Source: Lysobacter antibioticus HS124 (GTDB taxonomy: Bacteria; Pseudomonadota; Gammaproteobacteria; Xanthomonadales; Xanthomonadaceae). From it: 48,986 nucleotides of DNA. Below the pieces are notes generated by a model that ran no database searches, was not told the DNA's origin, and saw only the letters and a program-made list of their open reading frames with translations. Within the stretch, counting starts at the first letter, position 1. Every line of letters starts with the position of its first letter. Below are positions 1-12,880 of the stretch, in pieces. Position numbers and translations under genes: made by a program. The stretch is from the NCBI RefSeq assembly GCF_000336385.2, contig NZ_HG424562.1:1-48986 (forward strand). Direction: 5' to 3'.

Positions 1-1423
<1,423 letters not shown>

Positions 1424-1427
<4 letters not shown>

Positions 1428-4400
1428 ACGCGGAAGTCTCGAGCATGCAGGCCCTGGACGCGCAGGCGTTGATCGGCCTGCTCGAACAGCAGCAAGTGCG
1501 GGTGCGGGTGGAGCAGGGCGAGCTGGTGGTGAAGGCGCCGCGCGGAGTCTTGACTCCCGGCGTCATGGCCTCGTTGAAGCTGCACAAGCAGGCCCTGCTG
1601 CAATGGGCCGCGGCCAACGGTGAGCGCGCCGCGCCGCCGGCCCCGGCGCCGCAGATCACCCCGCAGATGTTGCCGTTGGTGCGGCTGGAACAGTCGCAGA
1701 TCGATCGCATCGTCGCGGCGACGCCGGGCGGTGCGGGCAACATCCAGGACATCTATCCGCTGGCGCCGCTACAGGAGGGGATTTTGTTCCATCACCTGCT
1801 GCAACAGCAGGGCGATGCCTATCTGACCCGCGTGCTGATGAGCTTCGACAGCCGCGAGCTGCTCGACCGCTTCGTCGCCGCGATGGACGAAACCATCGCG
1901 CGCCAGGACGTGCTGCGCACCGCCGTGCAGTGGGACGGCCTGGCCGAGCCGGTGCAGGTGGTGTGGCGGCGAGCGCGGCTGGACGTGGAGGTGCTGAACT
2001 TCACCGGCGACGTGCGGGAGCAGTTGCAGGCTTACGCCGATCCGGCCCGCTACCGCCTCGACGTGCGCCGTGCGCCGATGATGCGCGGCTTCGCCGCGTA
2101 CGACGCGCAGGGCGAACGTTGGCTGCTGCAATTGCTCTACCACCATCTGGTCATGGATCACGTCACCTTGGAACTGCTGACGCAAGAAGTCGGCTTGATC
2201 CTGCGTGACCGCCGCGGGCAACTGCCCGAGCCGGTGCCGTTCCGGAATTTCGTCGCCCAGGCGCGGCTGAGCGCACGCGAGGGCGAGCACGAGCGTCATT
2301 TCCGCGCCGAACTGGGCGATGTCGATCAACCGACCGCTCCGTTCGATCTGCTCGACGTGCAGGGCAACGGCGCCCATGCGGTACAGGCCCGACTGCGTCT
2401 GGACCCGGCCTTGAGCGCCGAGCTGCGCCGGGTCGCGCGCGCCCGCGGGGTCAGTCCGGCCAGCGTGTTCCATCTGGCCTGGGCGCAGGTGCTGTCGCGT
2501 TGCAGCGGCCGCGACGATGTGGTGTTCGGCACCGTGCTGTTCGGCCGCCTGCAGGGCGGTGCCGGTGCCGACCGGGCAATGGGCATGTTCATCAACACCT
2601 TGCCGCTGCGCGTGCGCCTCAGCGGGCGCAGCGCCGGGCAGGCGCTGGCCGATACCGCCGCCGGCCTGGCCGAACTGCTGCGCCACGAACACGCGCCGCT
2701 GACTTTGGCCCAGCGCTGCAGCGGCGTCCCCGCCAACACGCCGCTGTTCTCGGCGTTGCTCAACTATCGCCATAGCCACGACGATGCCGAGGCCGCCGCG
2801 GACGAGGGCATCGCCGGCATCCATCACCTCGACAGCCGCGACCGGACCAATTACCCGTTCGTATTGCACGTCGACGACTACGGCGACGGCTTCGGCATCA
2901 CCGCCGAGATCGTCGACAGCGTCGAAGCCGCGCGGATCGCTGGATGGGTGCGCGAGACCCTGGAGCAACTGGTCGCAGCGCTGGCGCGGGCGCCCGACAC
3001 GCCCGTGCAGGCGCTGGAGGTGCTGCCGGCGCAGGAGCGCGAACAGGTGCTGCATGGCTTCAATCACCGCCGTCGCGACTACGCCGCGCACGGCGAGCTC
3101 GTGCATGCGCTGTTCGAGCGCCAGGCCGCCGCGACCCCGGACGCGATCGCGCTGGAGTTCGGGCCGGAGCGGTTGAGCTACGCGGAACTGGACGCGCAGG
3201 CCAACCGCCTCGCCCGGCATCTTCGTTCGCTCGGCATAGGCCCCGACCAGCGCGTCGCGGTTTGCCTGGAACGCGGCCCGGCGATGGTGATCGCCATCCT
3301 CGCCACGCTGAAGGCGGGCGGCGCCTACGTGCCGCTGGACCCGACCTATCCGGACGAACGCCTGGGGCATCTGCTGCGCGACAGTGCGCCGCGCGCCGTA
3401 CTCACCCAGCAACGGTTGCGGCATCGCCTGCAGGTCGCCGTCGCTTGCCAGTGCGTGCTGCTCGACGAAGGCGCGGACGACGGCTGGGCGTCGCTGGAGG
3501 CCTCGCCGCTTCCGGTCGCGGACTTGTCCGGCGAGCATTTGGCCTACGTGATCTACACCTCCGGCTCGACCGGCTTGCCCAAGGGCGTGGCGATGCCGCA
3601 CCGCGGCCTGGTCAATCTGCTGGCCTGGCAGCGCGGGCCGCTGCCGGAACCGGCGCGCACCCTGCAGTTCGCCGCGCTCGGCTTCGATGTCGCGTTCCAG
3701 GAGATTTTCAGCGCCCTCGGCAGCGGCGGCACCCTGGTCTTGCTCAACGAGGACCTGCGCCAGGACCTGCCGGCGCTGGCCGACTGGCTCGACGAGCAGT
3801 CGATCGAACGGCTGTTCCTGCCTTATATCGCGCTCAGTACGCTCAGCGAGCTGTGGTCGCAGCGCGAGGCGCCGTTGCCGGCGTTGCGCGACCTGATCGT
3901 CGCCGGCGAACAGTTGCGCATCACTCCGGCGATCCGGCGCCTGTTCGATGGCCGCCACTCGACGCGCCTGCACAATCATTACGGCCCGACCGAAACCCAT
4001 GTGGTGACGGCGCATACCCTGTCCGGCCCGGCCGGGTCGTGGCCCGATCTGCCGCCGATCGGCGCGCCGATCGACAACAGCCGCCTCTATCTGCTGGACG
4101 CGCAGGGGCGGCCGGTGCCGCGCGGCGTGGCCGGCGAGATCCACATCGGCGGCGTCCAGGTCGCCCGCGGCTATCTGCAGCGCGCCGAGCTGAGCGCCGA
4201 GCGCTTCCTGCTCGACCCTTACGCCGCCGCCGAGCCGGGCGAGCCGGCACCGCGCATGTACAAGACCGGCGACCTCGGTCGCTGGCGCGACGACGGCAGC
4301 GTCGAGTACCTGGGACGCAACGATTTCCAGGTCAAGATCCGCGGCTATCGGATCGAGCTCGGCGAGATCGAAGCGCGCTTGGCCGAAGTCGAAGGCGTAC

Positions 4401-7400
4401 GCGAAGCGGTGGTGATCGCACGCGAAGACGTACCCGGCGACAAGCGCCTGGTCGCGTACTGGGTCGGCGAAGCCGGAACCGCGCTGGAGCCGGCCGAACT
4501 GCGGGCCCGGTTGGGCTCGGCGCTGCCCGACTACATGCTGCCCGGCGCGTTCGTGCCCCTGGAAGCGCTGCCGCTGACGCCGAACGGCAAGCTCGACCGC
4601 AAGGCCTTGCCGGCGCCCGACGGGCTGGCCTTCGTCCACCGCGCCTACGAGGCGACCATCGGCGAGATCGAGACCACTCTGGCGCAGATCTGGTGCGAGT
4701 TGCTCGGTCTCGAACGGGTCGGCCGCCAGGATAACTTCTTCGAACTCGGCGGGCATTCGCTGTTGGCGGTTCGATTGATCTCGCAGCTGCGCGAGCGGCT
4801 CGGCATCGAACTGCCGCTGTCGGCGCTGTTCACCCATCCGCAATTGAGCGAGTTGGCCCGGGACGTGGCCGAGGCCGGGCAGAACACGCTCAGCGCGATC
4901 GTCCGGGCCGACCGGTCCAAGCCGCTGCCGATGTCGTTCGCCCAGCAGCGGCTGTGGTTCATCGCCCGGGTCGATCCCGAGGCGAGCAAGGCCTATCACG
5001 TGCCCGACGCGGTGCGCCTGCGCGGCCCGCTCGACGTGGCGGCGCTGCAGGCTGCGTTCGACCGCATCATCGAGCGCCACGAAGTGCTGCGCACGCGCTT
5101 CGTCGGCATCGCCGGCCAGGCGCTGCAGGTGATCGACGAGCCGCGCGGCTTCGCGCTGAGCCGCGAGAACCTGCGCGGCGTCGACGACGCCGAACTGGAA
5201 GCGATCCTGCGGGAGGAAGCGCTGCGCCCGTTCGACCTGGCGCTGGGGCCGCTGATCCGCGGCCGCCTGCTCGAGCTCGGCGACGACGATCACGTGCTGC
5301 TGGTGACCATGCACCACATCGTGTCCGACGGTTGGTCGGGCGGGGTGCTGGCGAACGAGTTCTCGACCTTGTACCGGGCCTTCCGCGAAGGTCGCCCGGA
5401 CCCGCTGCCGCCGCTGGCGATCCAGTACGCCGACTTCGGCATGTGGCAGCGCCAATGGCTGCAGGGACCGCTGTTGCAGCAGCAGTTGCAGCAATGGGTG
5501 CAGCAGCTGCGCGGCGCGCCGAGCCTGCTCGACCTGCCGACCGACCGGCCGCGTCCGCCGATCCAGGACTATCGCGGCGGCAACGTCGAGATCGCGATCG
5601 ACGCCGAGCTCAGCCGCGGCCTGCATGCGCTCAGCCAGCGTCACGGCACCACGTTGTACATGACCATGCTGGCGGCATGGGCGGCGGTACTGAGCCGGCT
5701 CAGCGGCCAGGACCAGGTGGTGATCGGCAGCTCGCACGCCGGTCGCAGCCGGGTCGAGATCGAACCCCTGATCGGCTTCTTCGTCAACACTCAGGCGCTG
5801 AAGATCGACCTGTCCGGCAGCCCCAGCGTACAGGCCTTGCTGACCCAGGCGCGGCAGACCGCGGTGCAGGCCCAGAACCTGCAGGACGTGCCGTTCGAAC
5901 GCCTCGTCGAGGCGCTGAACCCGCCGCGCTCGCTGGCCCACCACCCGGTGTTCCAGGTCATGCTGTCCTGGCACAACACGCCCAAGGCCGAGCTCGATCT
6001 GGCCGGACTGCAGGCGCACAGCCTCGGCGGTGGTCCCGACAGCGCCCAGTTCGAGCTGTCGCTGGAGCTGCGCGAAAGCGAGGACGGCGTCGCCGGTCAA
6101 CTCAATTACGCCAGCGCGCTGTTCGACGAGACGACCGTCCGCCGTCAGTGGCGCTGCCTGGAAGCGATGCTGCGCGGCATGGTCGCCGACGACAGCCAGG
6201 CGATCGACCGCATCGACCTGCTCGATGCGGCCGAGCGCGAGCTGGTGCTGCAAGATTTCAACGAAAGCCACGTCGCCGCCGCCGAGCCGGCGCTGGTGCA
6301 CGCGCTGATCGAGCGCCAGGCCGCGGCGCAGCCGGACGCGACGGCGATCGAGTACGACGGCGAGCGGCTGAGCTACGCCGAGCTCAACGCGCGCGCCAAC
6401 CGGCTCGCCCACCATCTGCGCGGACTCGGCGTCCGCCCCGACGACCGGATCGCGGTATGCGCCGAACGCAGCCTGGAGCTGGTGGTGGCCTTGCTGGCCG
6501 CGCTGAAGGCCGGTGCGGCCTACGTGCCGCTGGACCCGGTGTATCCGGACGAACGCCTGGCGCACATGCTCGAAGACAGCGGCGCGGTGGCGCTGCTGAC
6601 CCAGCGGCGCCTGGAGCGGCGCCTGCATGCGTCGCCGGCCTGCGCGACGCTGTTGCTGGACGATCCGCAACCGGCTTGGGCACAGGCCCCGGACGCGAAC
6701 CCGGACCCGGCGCAGATCGGCTTGACCCCGGCCCATCTGGCCTACGTGATCTATACCTCCGGTTCTACCGGCACCCCCAAGGGCGTGATGGTCGAGCACC
6801 GCAACGTCGCTTACTTCCTGCACGCGATGGAGGCCTGCATTCACGGCCTGGGGCCGGATTGCCGGCGCGTGGCCTGGAACTCCTCGTTCGGCTTCGACAT
6901 GGCGGTCAAGGCCTGGGGCCAGTTGGCGCACGGCCGCAGCGTGCACTTGCTGCCGGAAGCGGCGCGCCTGAGCGCGGAAGATCTGCTCGGCTTCCTCGAA
7001 ACCCACGCCATCGAAGCGATGGAGTGCACGCCCTCGCACCTGCGCCTGATGCAGGGCGCCGGCCTGTTGCAGGGCCGCGCGCCGAGCCTGCGCAAGCTGC
7101 TGCTCGGCGGCGAGGCGATCGATTCGGCGACCTGGAGCGCGCTGGCCGCGGCCGAGGACCGGCTGTTCTTCAACATGTACGGCCCGACCGAATGCAGCGT
7201 CGACGCCAGCTGCGGCGTGATCGACGGCCGCCGCCCGCACATCGGCCGGGTCATGCCGGGCGCGCGGATCTATCTGCTCGACGAGGCCGGTCAGCCGGTG
7301 CCGGTCGGCGTCGCCGGCGAGATCCACATCGGCGGTGCCGGCGTGGCGCGCGGCTATCTGCATCGTCCCGAACTGACCGCCGAACGCTTCCTGCACGACC

Positions 7401-9703
7401 CGTTCGCGGCCGACCCGCAGGCGCGCATGTACAAGACCGGCGACCTCGGCCGCTGGCGCGAGGACGGCACGGTGGAATACCTGGGGCGCAACGACTTCCA
7501 GGTCAAACTGCGCGGGTTCCGGATCGAGCTGGGCGAGATCGAGGCGCGACTGGCTTCGCAGCCGGGCGTGCGCGAGGCGGCGGTGATCGCGCGCGAGGAC
7601 AGCCCCGGCGACAAGCGCCTGGTCGCTTATGTGGTCAGCCTCGCCGGCGCGCCGACGCCCGACCCGGCGCAGCTGCGCGCCGGGCTGGCGCCGCACTTGC
7701 CCGAATACATGCTGCCGTCGGCGTTCGTGTGCCTGGATGCGCTGCCGCTGACCGCGAACGGCAAACTCGACCGCAAGGCCTTGCCGGCGCCGGACGGGCA
7801 GGGGCTGGCGCTGAGCCGCTACGAGCCGCCGCAAGGCGAGGCCGAGCTGGCCATCGCGGCGCTTTGGTCGGAGTTGCTGGGAGTGGAGAAGGTCGGTCGC
7901 CACGACAACTTCTTCGACCTGGGCGGCTATTCGCTGATGGTGTTCCAGGTCATCGAAGGGCTGAAGCAGAAGGGCTACGAAGTAGCGCTGCAGGACGTGC
8001 TGCTGGCACAGCAGCTCAGCGCGCTGGCGGCCCTGATCGAGCGTCCGCACGGCGGCTTCGCGCATGAGCAATGGATGACGATCCGCAAGGGCGGCTCGTC
8101 CCGTCCGCTGATCTTCATCCATGAGCCCAGCGGCGAGGTGCTGGCTTACGAGCGCCTGAGCCGGCATATCGATGCGCAAATCGGTCTGTACGGAATCCGC
8201 GCCGACCATCGCCAGGTCGGCGCCGATGCCCGCTTCGAGGACTTGGCCGCCGGCTACGTGCGGCTGATCCGCCAGGCCGTGCCGCAAGGGCCGTACCGCT
8301 TGGCCGGCTGGTCGGCCGGCGGCGCGCTCGCCTACGAGATCGCGCAGCAGTTGCTCGCGGCCGGCGAGCGGGTCGAGTTCCTCGGCCTGATCGACAGCTG
8401 GTACCGCGGCGACGGCGAGCGCGGCGTGTCCGAGCTCGGCGTGTTCGAAAAGAAGATGCTGTTGGTCGCATTCGCCGAGTACTACGGGCGCAAGCTGGAG
8501 AGCGCGGAAATCGAGCGCCTGATCGGCGCCGAGGACCTGCCGCAGGCGATCGCGCTGGCGCGGCGCGAGGGCTGGCTGCAGAAGGACATGAGCGCGCAGG
8601 AATTCGAGCAGCGCGCCCGGCTGTGGTTCGACCTGCGCGCCGCCGCCCATCGCTACTACGCTCGGCCGCTGGCGGCGGATGCGCATCTGTTCGCCGCGCA
8701 TCCGACCGACGCCGGCGACCCGGCCAACGGCTGGGGCGGGCTGCTCGGCGAACGTCTGCAAGTGCACCCGATCGGCGGCGACCACTGGAACATCATGATG
8801 CAACCCGAGCTCGCGGCGCGGGTCGGCGCTGCGATAGGCGCGAGCCTGGCCCGGCTCGATGGCGCCGCGGTCGCGCCGCCGGCCATGCCGCCCGCCGCCG
8901 GCACTGCGGTTGTCATCCGCCAGGGGCGCGCCGGTGGACGCCAGGTGTTCTGCCTGCCGGGCGCCGGCGCCAACGCGACCTCATTCCTCGATTTCGCCGC
9001 CGCCGTCCCCGGCGACATCAGCTTCATCGGACTGGAGGCGCCGGCCCTGATCGGCCGCGACGGCGCGCCGCCGACCCTGGCCGAAGCCGCGCGTCGCTAT
9101 GCGCAGGCCATGCGCGGCCTGCAACCGGAGGGGCCGTATCACCTGATCGGCCATTCCTTCGGCGGCTGGGTCGCGCTCGAGGTCGCGCGGCAACTGCTCG
9201 ACGCCGGCGCCGAAGTCGCGCCGGTGGTGATGGTCGACAGCGAAGCGCCGCGCGCCGACGGCCATGGCGGCCGCGAGTACGCCCTGGGCGAGTATCTGGC
9301 GCTGATCGGCCTGCAGGGCGTGCGCGGCCACGGCTTGAGCGCGCAGTCGCTGGTCGCGCTGACGCGGGAGCAGCAAGCCGCCAGCGTGTTCGAGGCGATG
9401 CGCCTGGGCGGACTGTTGCCGGCCACGGCACGCCTGGACGACTTCGCTCCGGCGCTGGAGATGTTCTGCCGGCAGTGCGCGATCGGCTACCGCCACGAGC
9501 GGCCATTCGGCGGTCTGGCCGTGCTGGTGCGGGCGATGGGCGGGGCAGAGGCCGATGCGGTCGATCTGGACGACTGGCGCCGCTTCGAGCCGGAGTTGCG
9601 CGGCTTCGACCTGCACGGCAGCGATCACCTGTCGGTACTGAAGCCGCCGCACGTGGAGCGGCTGGTCGAGATCGTCGGCCGCCATTGGTATCTGGGACGA
9701 TGA
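1424..9703 (+). CDS. Terminal NRPS, 2759 aa: docking-C/E-A(Pro)-PCP-C-A-PCP-TE-TE
   Basis: Two elongation modules plus release. Residues about 8-55 form a TubC-like docking domain. C1 (about 105-545) carries the extended HH-x5-GD motif of dual condensation/epimerisation domains (HHLLQQQGD, 123-131) and HHLVMDH at 240, where the usual DG is DH. A1 (about 563-1062) reads DVQFIAHVVK, the classical proline code. PCP1 Ser is 1112. C2 (about 1167-1600, HHIVSDG at 1297) looks LCL-type. A2 (about 1628-2120) reads DMKELGMVDK, closest by eye to Glu-type codes such as DAKDLGVVDK, so an acidic residue is likely but not proven. PCP2 Ser is 2170 in an unusual LGGYS. Tandem thioesterases follow: TE1 GWSAGG (Ser2297) and TE2 GHSFGG (Ser2578, His2735). 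Expected output is D-Ser-Pro-acidic residue, released as a macrolactone. The GTG start at 1424 is set by the overlap with the upstream stop. Confidence 0.97.
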
Positions 9704-10674
9704 ACATGAGCGAAACCGCCCGCCCGATCGACGCGCCGCCTTGCGGGGTCGCCGACGGCCTCGGCGAAGGCTTTCCGTACCTGGTCCGAGCCGCGCCCGA
9801 CGCGGGCGATGCCATCGCCTGGCTGGAGCAGGCCATGCCGAGGCTGGAGCCGGAACTGCACCGTTGCGGCGCACTGCTGTTCCGCGGCTTCGCTTTGCGC
9901 GAGGCCGAGGACTTCCGTCGCGCGGTCGCGGCGATGGCGCCGCAGTTGCGCGACTACACCGGCGGCACCTCGCCGCGAAGCCAGGTCGCCGAGGGCGTCT
10001 ACACCTCGACCGACTACCCAAAACACCTGGAAATACCGCTGCACAACGAGATGTCCTACAGCTCGCGCTGGCCGCAGCGGTTGTACTTCTTCTGTGCGGT
10101 CGCGCCGCAGACCGGCGGTGCGACGCCGATCGCGGACTCGCGGCGGATCCTGCAGGCCATGCCGGCGCGGATCGTCGACGAGTTCGAGCGCCGCGAGCTG
10201 CTGTACGTGCGCAACCTGGCCTCGGCGCAGTCGCCCTACAACGCATGGAGCAAGGCATTCGAGACCGAAGACCGCGAGCAGGTCGAGGCCTATTGCCGGG
10301 AGATGGATATCGGCTACGAATGGCAACGCAGCGGCGGGCTGCGCATCCAGGAGCGGCGCCCGGCGACGCGCGCGCACCCCGTAACCGGCGAGCGGGTCTG
10401 GTTCAACCAGGTGCATTTGTTCCACGCCTCGAACACGCCGCTGGCCAGCGCGCTCAGCGCCCGGATCGAGGCCGGGCTGCCGATGGCCGCCTACTACGGC
10501 GACGGCGGCCGGATCGGCAACGACACCCTGGCCGACGTGCGCGACGTGCTCAACGCGCACAGTCGCGGGTTCCGCTGGCAGCAAGGCGACTTGCTGGTGG
10601 TCGACAACGTGCTGGCCGCGCACGGCCGGCTGCCGTTCGACGGGCCGCGCCGGATCCTGGTCGCCATGTCTTGA
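9700..10674 (+). CDS. TauD/SyrP-like Fe(II)/2-oxoglutarate dioxygenase (1)
   Basis: A 324-aa TauD/TfdA-superfamily oxygenase, the fold used by SyrP-type enzymes that beta-hydroxylate carrier-bound Asp. The 2-His-1-carboxylate triad is visible: His115 and Glu117 (LHNEMSY) and distal His308 (AAHGRLPF), followed by the 2OG-binding Arg (RRILVAM). The ATG at 9700 overlaps the NRPS stop (ATGA), so translation is coupled; an alternative ATG lies two codons downstream. It is the first of three oxygenases right after the terminal synthetase, which points to tailoring of NRPS-bound residues. Given the Pro and acidic-residue modules, beta-hydroxylation of Asp is the best guess for substrate. The iron ligand is HxE rather than HxD, as in other NRPS-linked members of the family. 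Class is certain, substrate is not. Confidence 0.92.
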   Translation: MNMSETARPIDAPPCGVADGLGEGFPYLVRAAPDAGDAIAWLEQAMPRLEPELHRCGALLFRGFALREAEDFRRAVAAMAPQLRDYTGGTSPRSQVAEGVYTSTDYPKHLEIPLHNEMSYSSRWPQRLYFFCAVAPQTGGATPIADSRRILQAMPARIVDEFERRELLYVRNLASAQSPYNAWSKAFETEDREQVEAYCREMDIGYEWQRSGGLRIQERRPATRAHPVTGERVWFNQVHLFHASNTPLASALSARIEAGLPMAAYYGDGGRIGNDTLADVRDVLNAHSRGFRWQQGDLLVVDNVLAAHGRLPFDGPRRILVAMS

Positions 10675-10719
10675 GCCCGATTCTCCGACCACCACTTTCC
10701 AAACGACGCGAACACGAAT

Positions 10720-11640
10720 ATGAAAATCAACTCCGCCACGCGCGAGGCGCTCGCGCCCTGGATCCGACAGAACCGCCCGCTCATCGACGACGCACTGTGG
10801 AGCGACGGCTACGTGCTGTTCCGCGGCTTCGACGTCGGCGGCCTCGACGGCTTTGAGGAGAGCGCGGCCAGCGCCTGCGACTGCCTGTACAAGCACTACG
10901 GCGACCTGCCGCTGGCCAGCGCCAGCGAGAACGTCTATTTCGCCACGCCGTATCCCAAGCACTTGGAGATCCAGTTTCATAACGAAGCCTCGCACACTCA
11001 CACCTGGCCCTCGCGGCAGCTGTTCTTCTGCCTGGAGCCGGCGCCCGAAGGCGGCGAATGGACCCTGTCGGACGGGCGCCAGGTGCTCCAGCGCCTGCCG
11101 GCGGAGATGCTCGAGCGCTTCCGCGAGCTGGGCCTGGTCTATCGGCGCCGCTTCATCCGCGGGCTCGACGCATCCTGGGAGCAATTCTTCAAGGTCGGCA
11201 GCCTGCAGGAGCTGCGCGACAAGATCGCGCCGACCGGGCACGAGATCGATGCGCCGTCGGAGAACGACGTCACCGTGTCCTACCGCACCCATGCGCTGCT
11301 GCAGATCCCGGAACGCGGCACCGAGGCCTGGTTCAACCAGATCCTGCTGCACCATCCCGACGCGCTGCCGGCCGAGGTCGACGGCCTGTTGCGCAAGCAT
11401 TTCCAGCGCGATCAGTTTCCGCGCACGGTGTTCTTCGGCGACGGCAGTCCGATTCCGACCGAATGGGTGCGCACCATCGACCGGGTGCTGAGCGAGTGCT
11501 CGGTGCGCATCCAGACCCAGACCCACGACGTGTTGCTGGTCAACAACCTGCTGCTGGCGCACGGGCGCCTGCCGTACAGCGGCAACCGCCAGATCCGCGT
11601 CGCCCTGGGCGACATGCGCGTCCACGCTGCGGCCGCCTGA
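10720..11640 (+). CDS. TauD/SyrP-like Fe(II)/2-oxoglutarate dioxygenase (2)
   Basis: A 306-aa paralogue of the upstream oxygenase, 45 bp downstream in the same operon. The iron triad is His87 and Glu89 (QFHNEASH) and His281 (LAHGRLPYSG), with a downstream Arg (RQIRVAL). Shared landmarks are PKHLEI before the HNE motif, the WFNQ segment and the AHGRLP motif. The N-terminus is shorter and starts directly with the fold. Two such enzymes would suit a peptide with two beta-hydroxylated acidic residues, as in plusbacin- and tripropeptin-like products; alternatively one copy may act on another residue or be specialised for one carrier domain. Function by family is established (2OG-dependent hydroxylation); substrate is inferred from context only. 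Confidence 0.92.
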   Translation: MKINSATREALAPWIRQNRPLIDDALWSDGYVLFRGFDVGGLDGFEESAASACDCLYKHYGDLPLASASENVYFATPYPKHLEIQFHNEASHTHTWPSRQLFFCLEPAPEGGEWTLSDGRQVLQRLPAEMLERFRELGLVYRRRFIRGLDASWEQFFKVGSLQELRDKIAPTGHEIDAPSENDVTVSYRTHALLQIPERGTEAWFNQILLHHPDALPAEVDGLLRKHFQRDQFPRTVFFGDGSPIPTEWVRTIDRVLSECSVRIQTQTHDVLLVNNLLLAHGRLPYSGNRQIRVALGDMRVHAAAA

Positions 11641-11682
11641 GTCGCCGCCCACCACCACACCTCACGGCACGAGAATTCCGGC

Positions 11683-12855
11683 ATGATCAAGCGCCAGCAC
11701 GTCGTCAACGACTTCTTTCCCGAGGCCGAAGCCATGCGCACGGCCTACGACGGCAAGGTCAAGAACGCCTACAACCAGACCGTCCAGTGGCAGTACTTCT
11801 GCGAACCGCGGATGTACACCTATCTGCGCACCATGCCGCAGCAGGTGATGCCGGAGGCGCTGTGGGGCCGTTTCACCCAGCACCTGAAGCAGTGGTGCAT
11901 CGACCACGTCGGCCTGCTGCCGACCGGCACGCCTAATCTGCACCTGATGGTCAACGGCTGCACCCTCGGCCTGCACAGCGATTTCCATAACGGCACCTTC
12001 GGTTTCGTGTTCTCATTGACCCGCTGGGATACGCGCAAGTTTTCCGGCGGCGAAACCCTGCTGATGCGCGACGGCGTGCCCAGCTACAAGAAGCATCACG
12101 TCCAGGGCGAGGTGCTGTACGAACTGGTGCCGGCGCAGTTCAATCAGTTGCTGCTGTTCGACGACCGCATCGTGCACGGCACCCAGACCATCGAAGGCAG
12201 CATGGACCCGCTCGACGGCCGCATCGCCCTGGTCGGGCATCTGCGCGCGACCTCGCCGGTGGTGACCGGCCCGCTCGACGCCGCCGCGGCGCGCAAGACC
12301 GTGTTCGAGTTCCATCGCGCCTTGGCCGAGCCGGTGAAGCCGTACAAGGACGTGCAAGGGGTCATGACCTTCCGCCTGAGCGTCGACGCCGACGGCGCGG
12401 TGGAGTCGGTCGCGGTGCTGACCGACAACTTCGTCACTGCGCACAGCGGCTATGAAAGCAACGAAGATGTCGCCGCGGTGCGGGCCCTGGTGCTGGACGC
12501 CGCCTCCAAGCTGCGTTTCGCCGCCGCGTCCGGGCCGTCCAAGGTCACCACGGCGGTGTTGCTGCCGCTGCCGGACCTGCGTCCCATCGAGATATCGATC
12601 CCGCATGCCGGCCGTCCGGCCAGGCTGCAGGAAGCGCTCAAGGCCCAGCTCAAGGAAGGCGCCGCGCTGGGGTTCGAGGTCGATGCGCAGAGCGACGGAT
12701 TCGCGGTGCGCGAACCGCTGGCCGGCACGATCAAGATCGAGCCCGGCCGCATCGTCGCGTCGTTCGATCCGCCGATGTGGGTGCCGTCGCAGCGCGACCA
12801 CTTCCAGGCCATCTTGAGCGAGAACCTGGGCATGCTCGCCAAGTACGCCGGTTGA
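11683..12855 (+). CDS. Prolyl-hydroxylase-like 2OG-Fe(II) oxygenase with C-terminal TonB-C-like domain
   Basis: A 390-aa protein. Residues about 1-205 have the look of a P4H/2OG-FeII_Oxy domain: His98 and Asp100 (LHSDFHNG), distal His165 (RIVHGTQ) and an Arg in GRIALVGHLRA for 2OG. The partner substrate in this operon is probably the proline loaded by A1 of the terminal NRPS, giving hydroxyproline; this is inference. Residues about 210-390 are not part of the usual oxygenase. They include a stretch GVMTFRLSVDADGAVESVAV, which resembles the beta-strand pattern of the TonB/AgmX C-terminal domain, followed by a charged tail. This add-on could hold the enzyme on the synthetase. The ATG is 42 bp after the preceding stop and the gene belongs to the same operon. 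Confidence 0.88.
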   Translation: MIKRQHVVNDFFPEAEAMRTAYDGKVKNAYNQTVQWQYFCEPRMYTYLRTMPQQVMPEALWGRFTQHLKQWCIDHVGLLPTGTPNLHLMVNGCTLGLHSDFHNGTFGFVFSLTRWDTRKFSGGETLLMRDGVPSYKKHHVQGEVLYELVPAQFNQLLLFDDRIVHGTQTIEGSMDPLDGRIALVGHLRATSPVVTGPLDAAAARKTVFEFHRALAEPVKPYKDVQGVMTFRLSVDADGAVESVAVLTDNFVTAHSGYESNEDVAAVRALVLDAASKLRFAAASGPSKVTTAVLLPLPDLRPIEISIPHAGRPARLQEALKAQLKEGAALGFEVDAQSDGFAVREPLAGTIKIEPGRIVASFDPPMWVPSQRDHFQAILSENLGMLAKYAG

Positions 12856-12880
12856 GCGGGCAGGGCAGGGCGCGACGCGC

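Noticed and set aside
1769-8803. A 2344-codon open frame on the minus strand inside the NRPS gene
   Set aside because: It mirrors the high-GC plus-strand gene, is Gln/Arg/Val-rich and has no domain motif, while the plus strand reads perfect NRPS motifs throughout.
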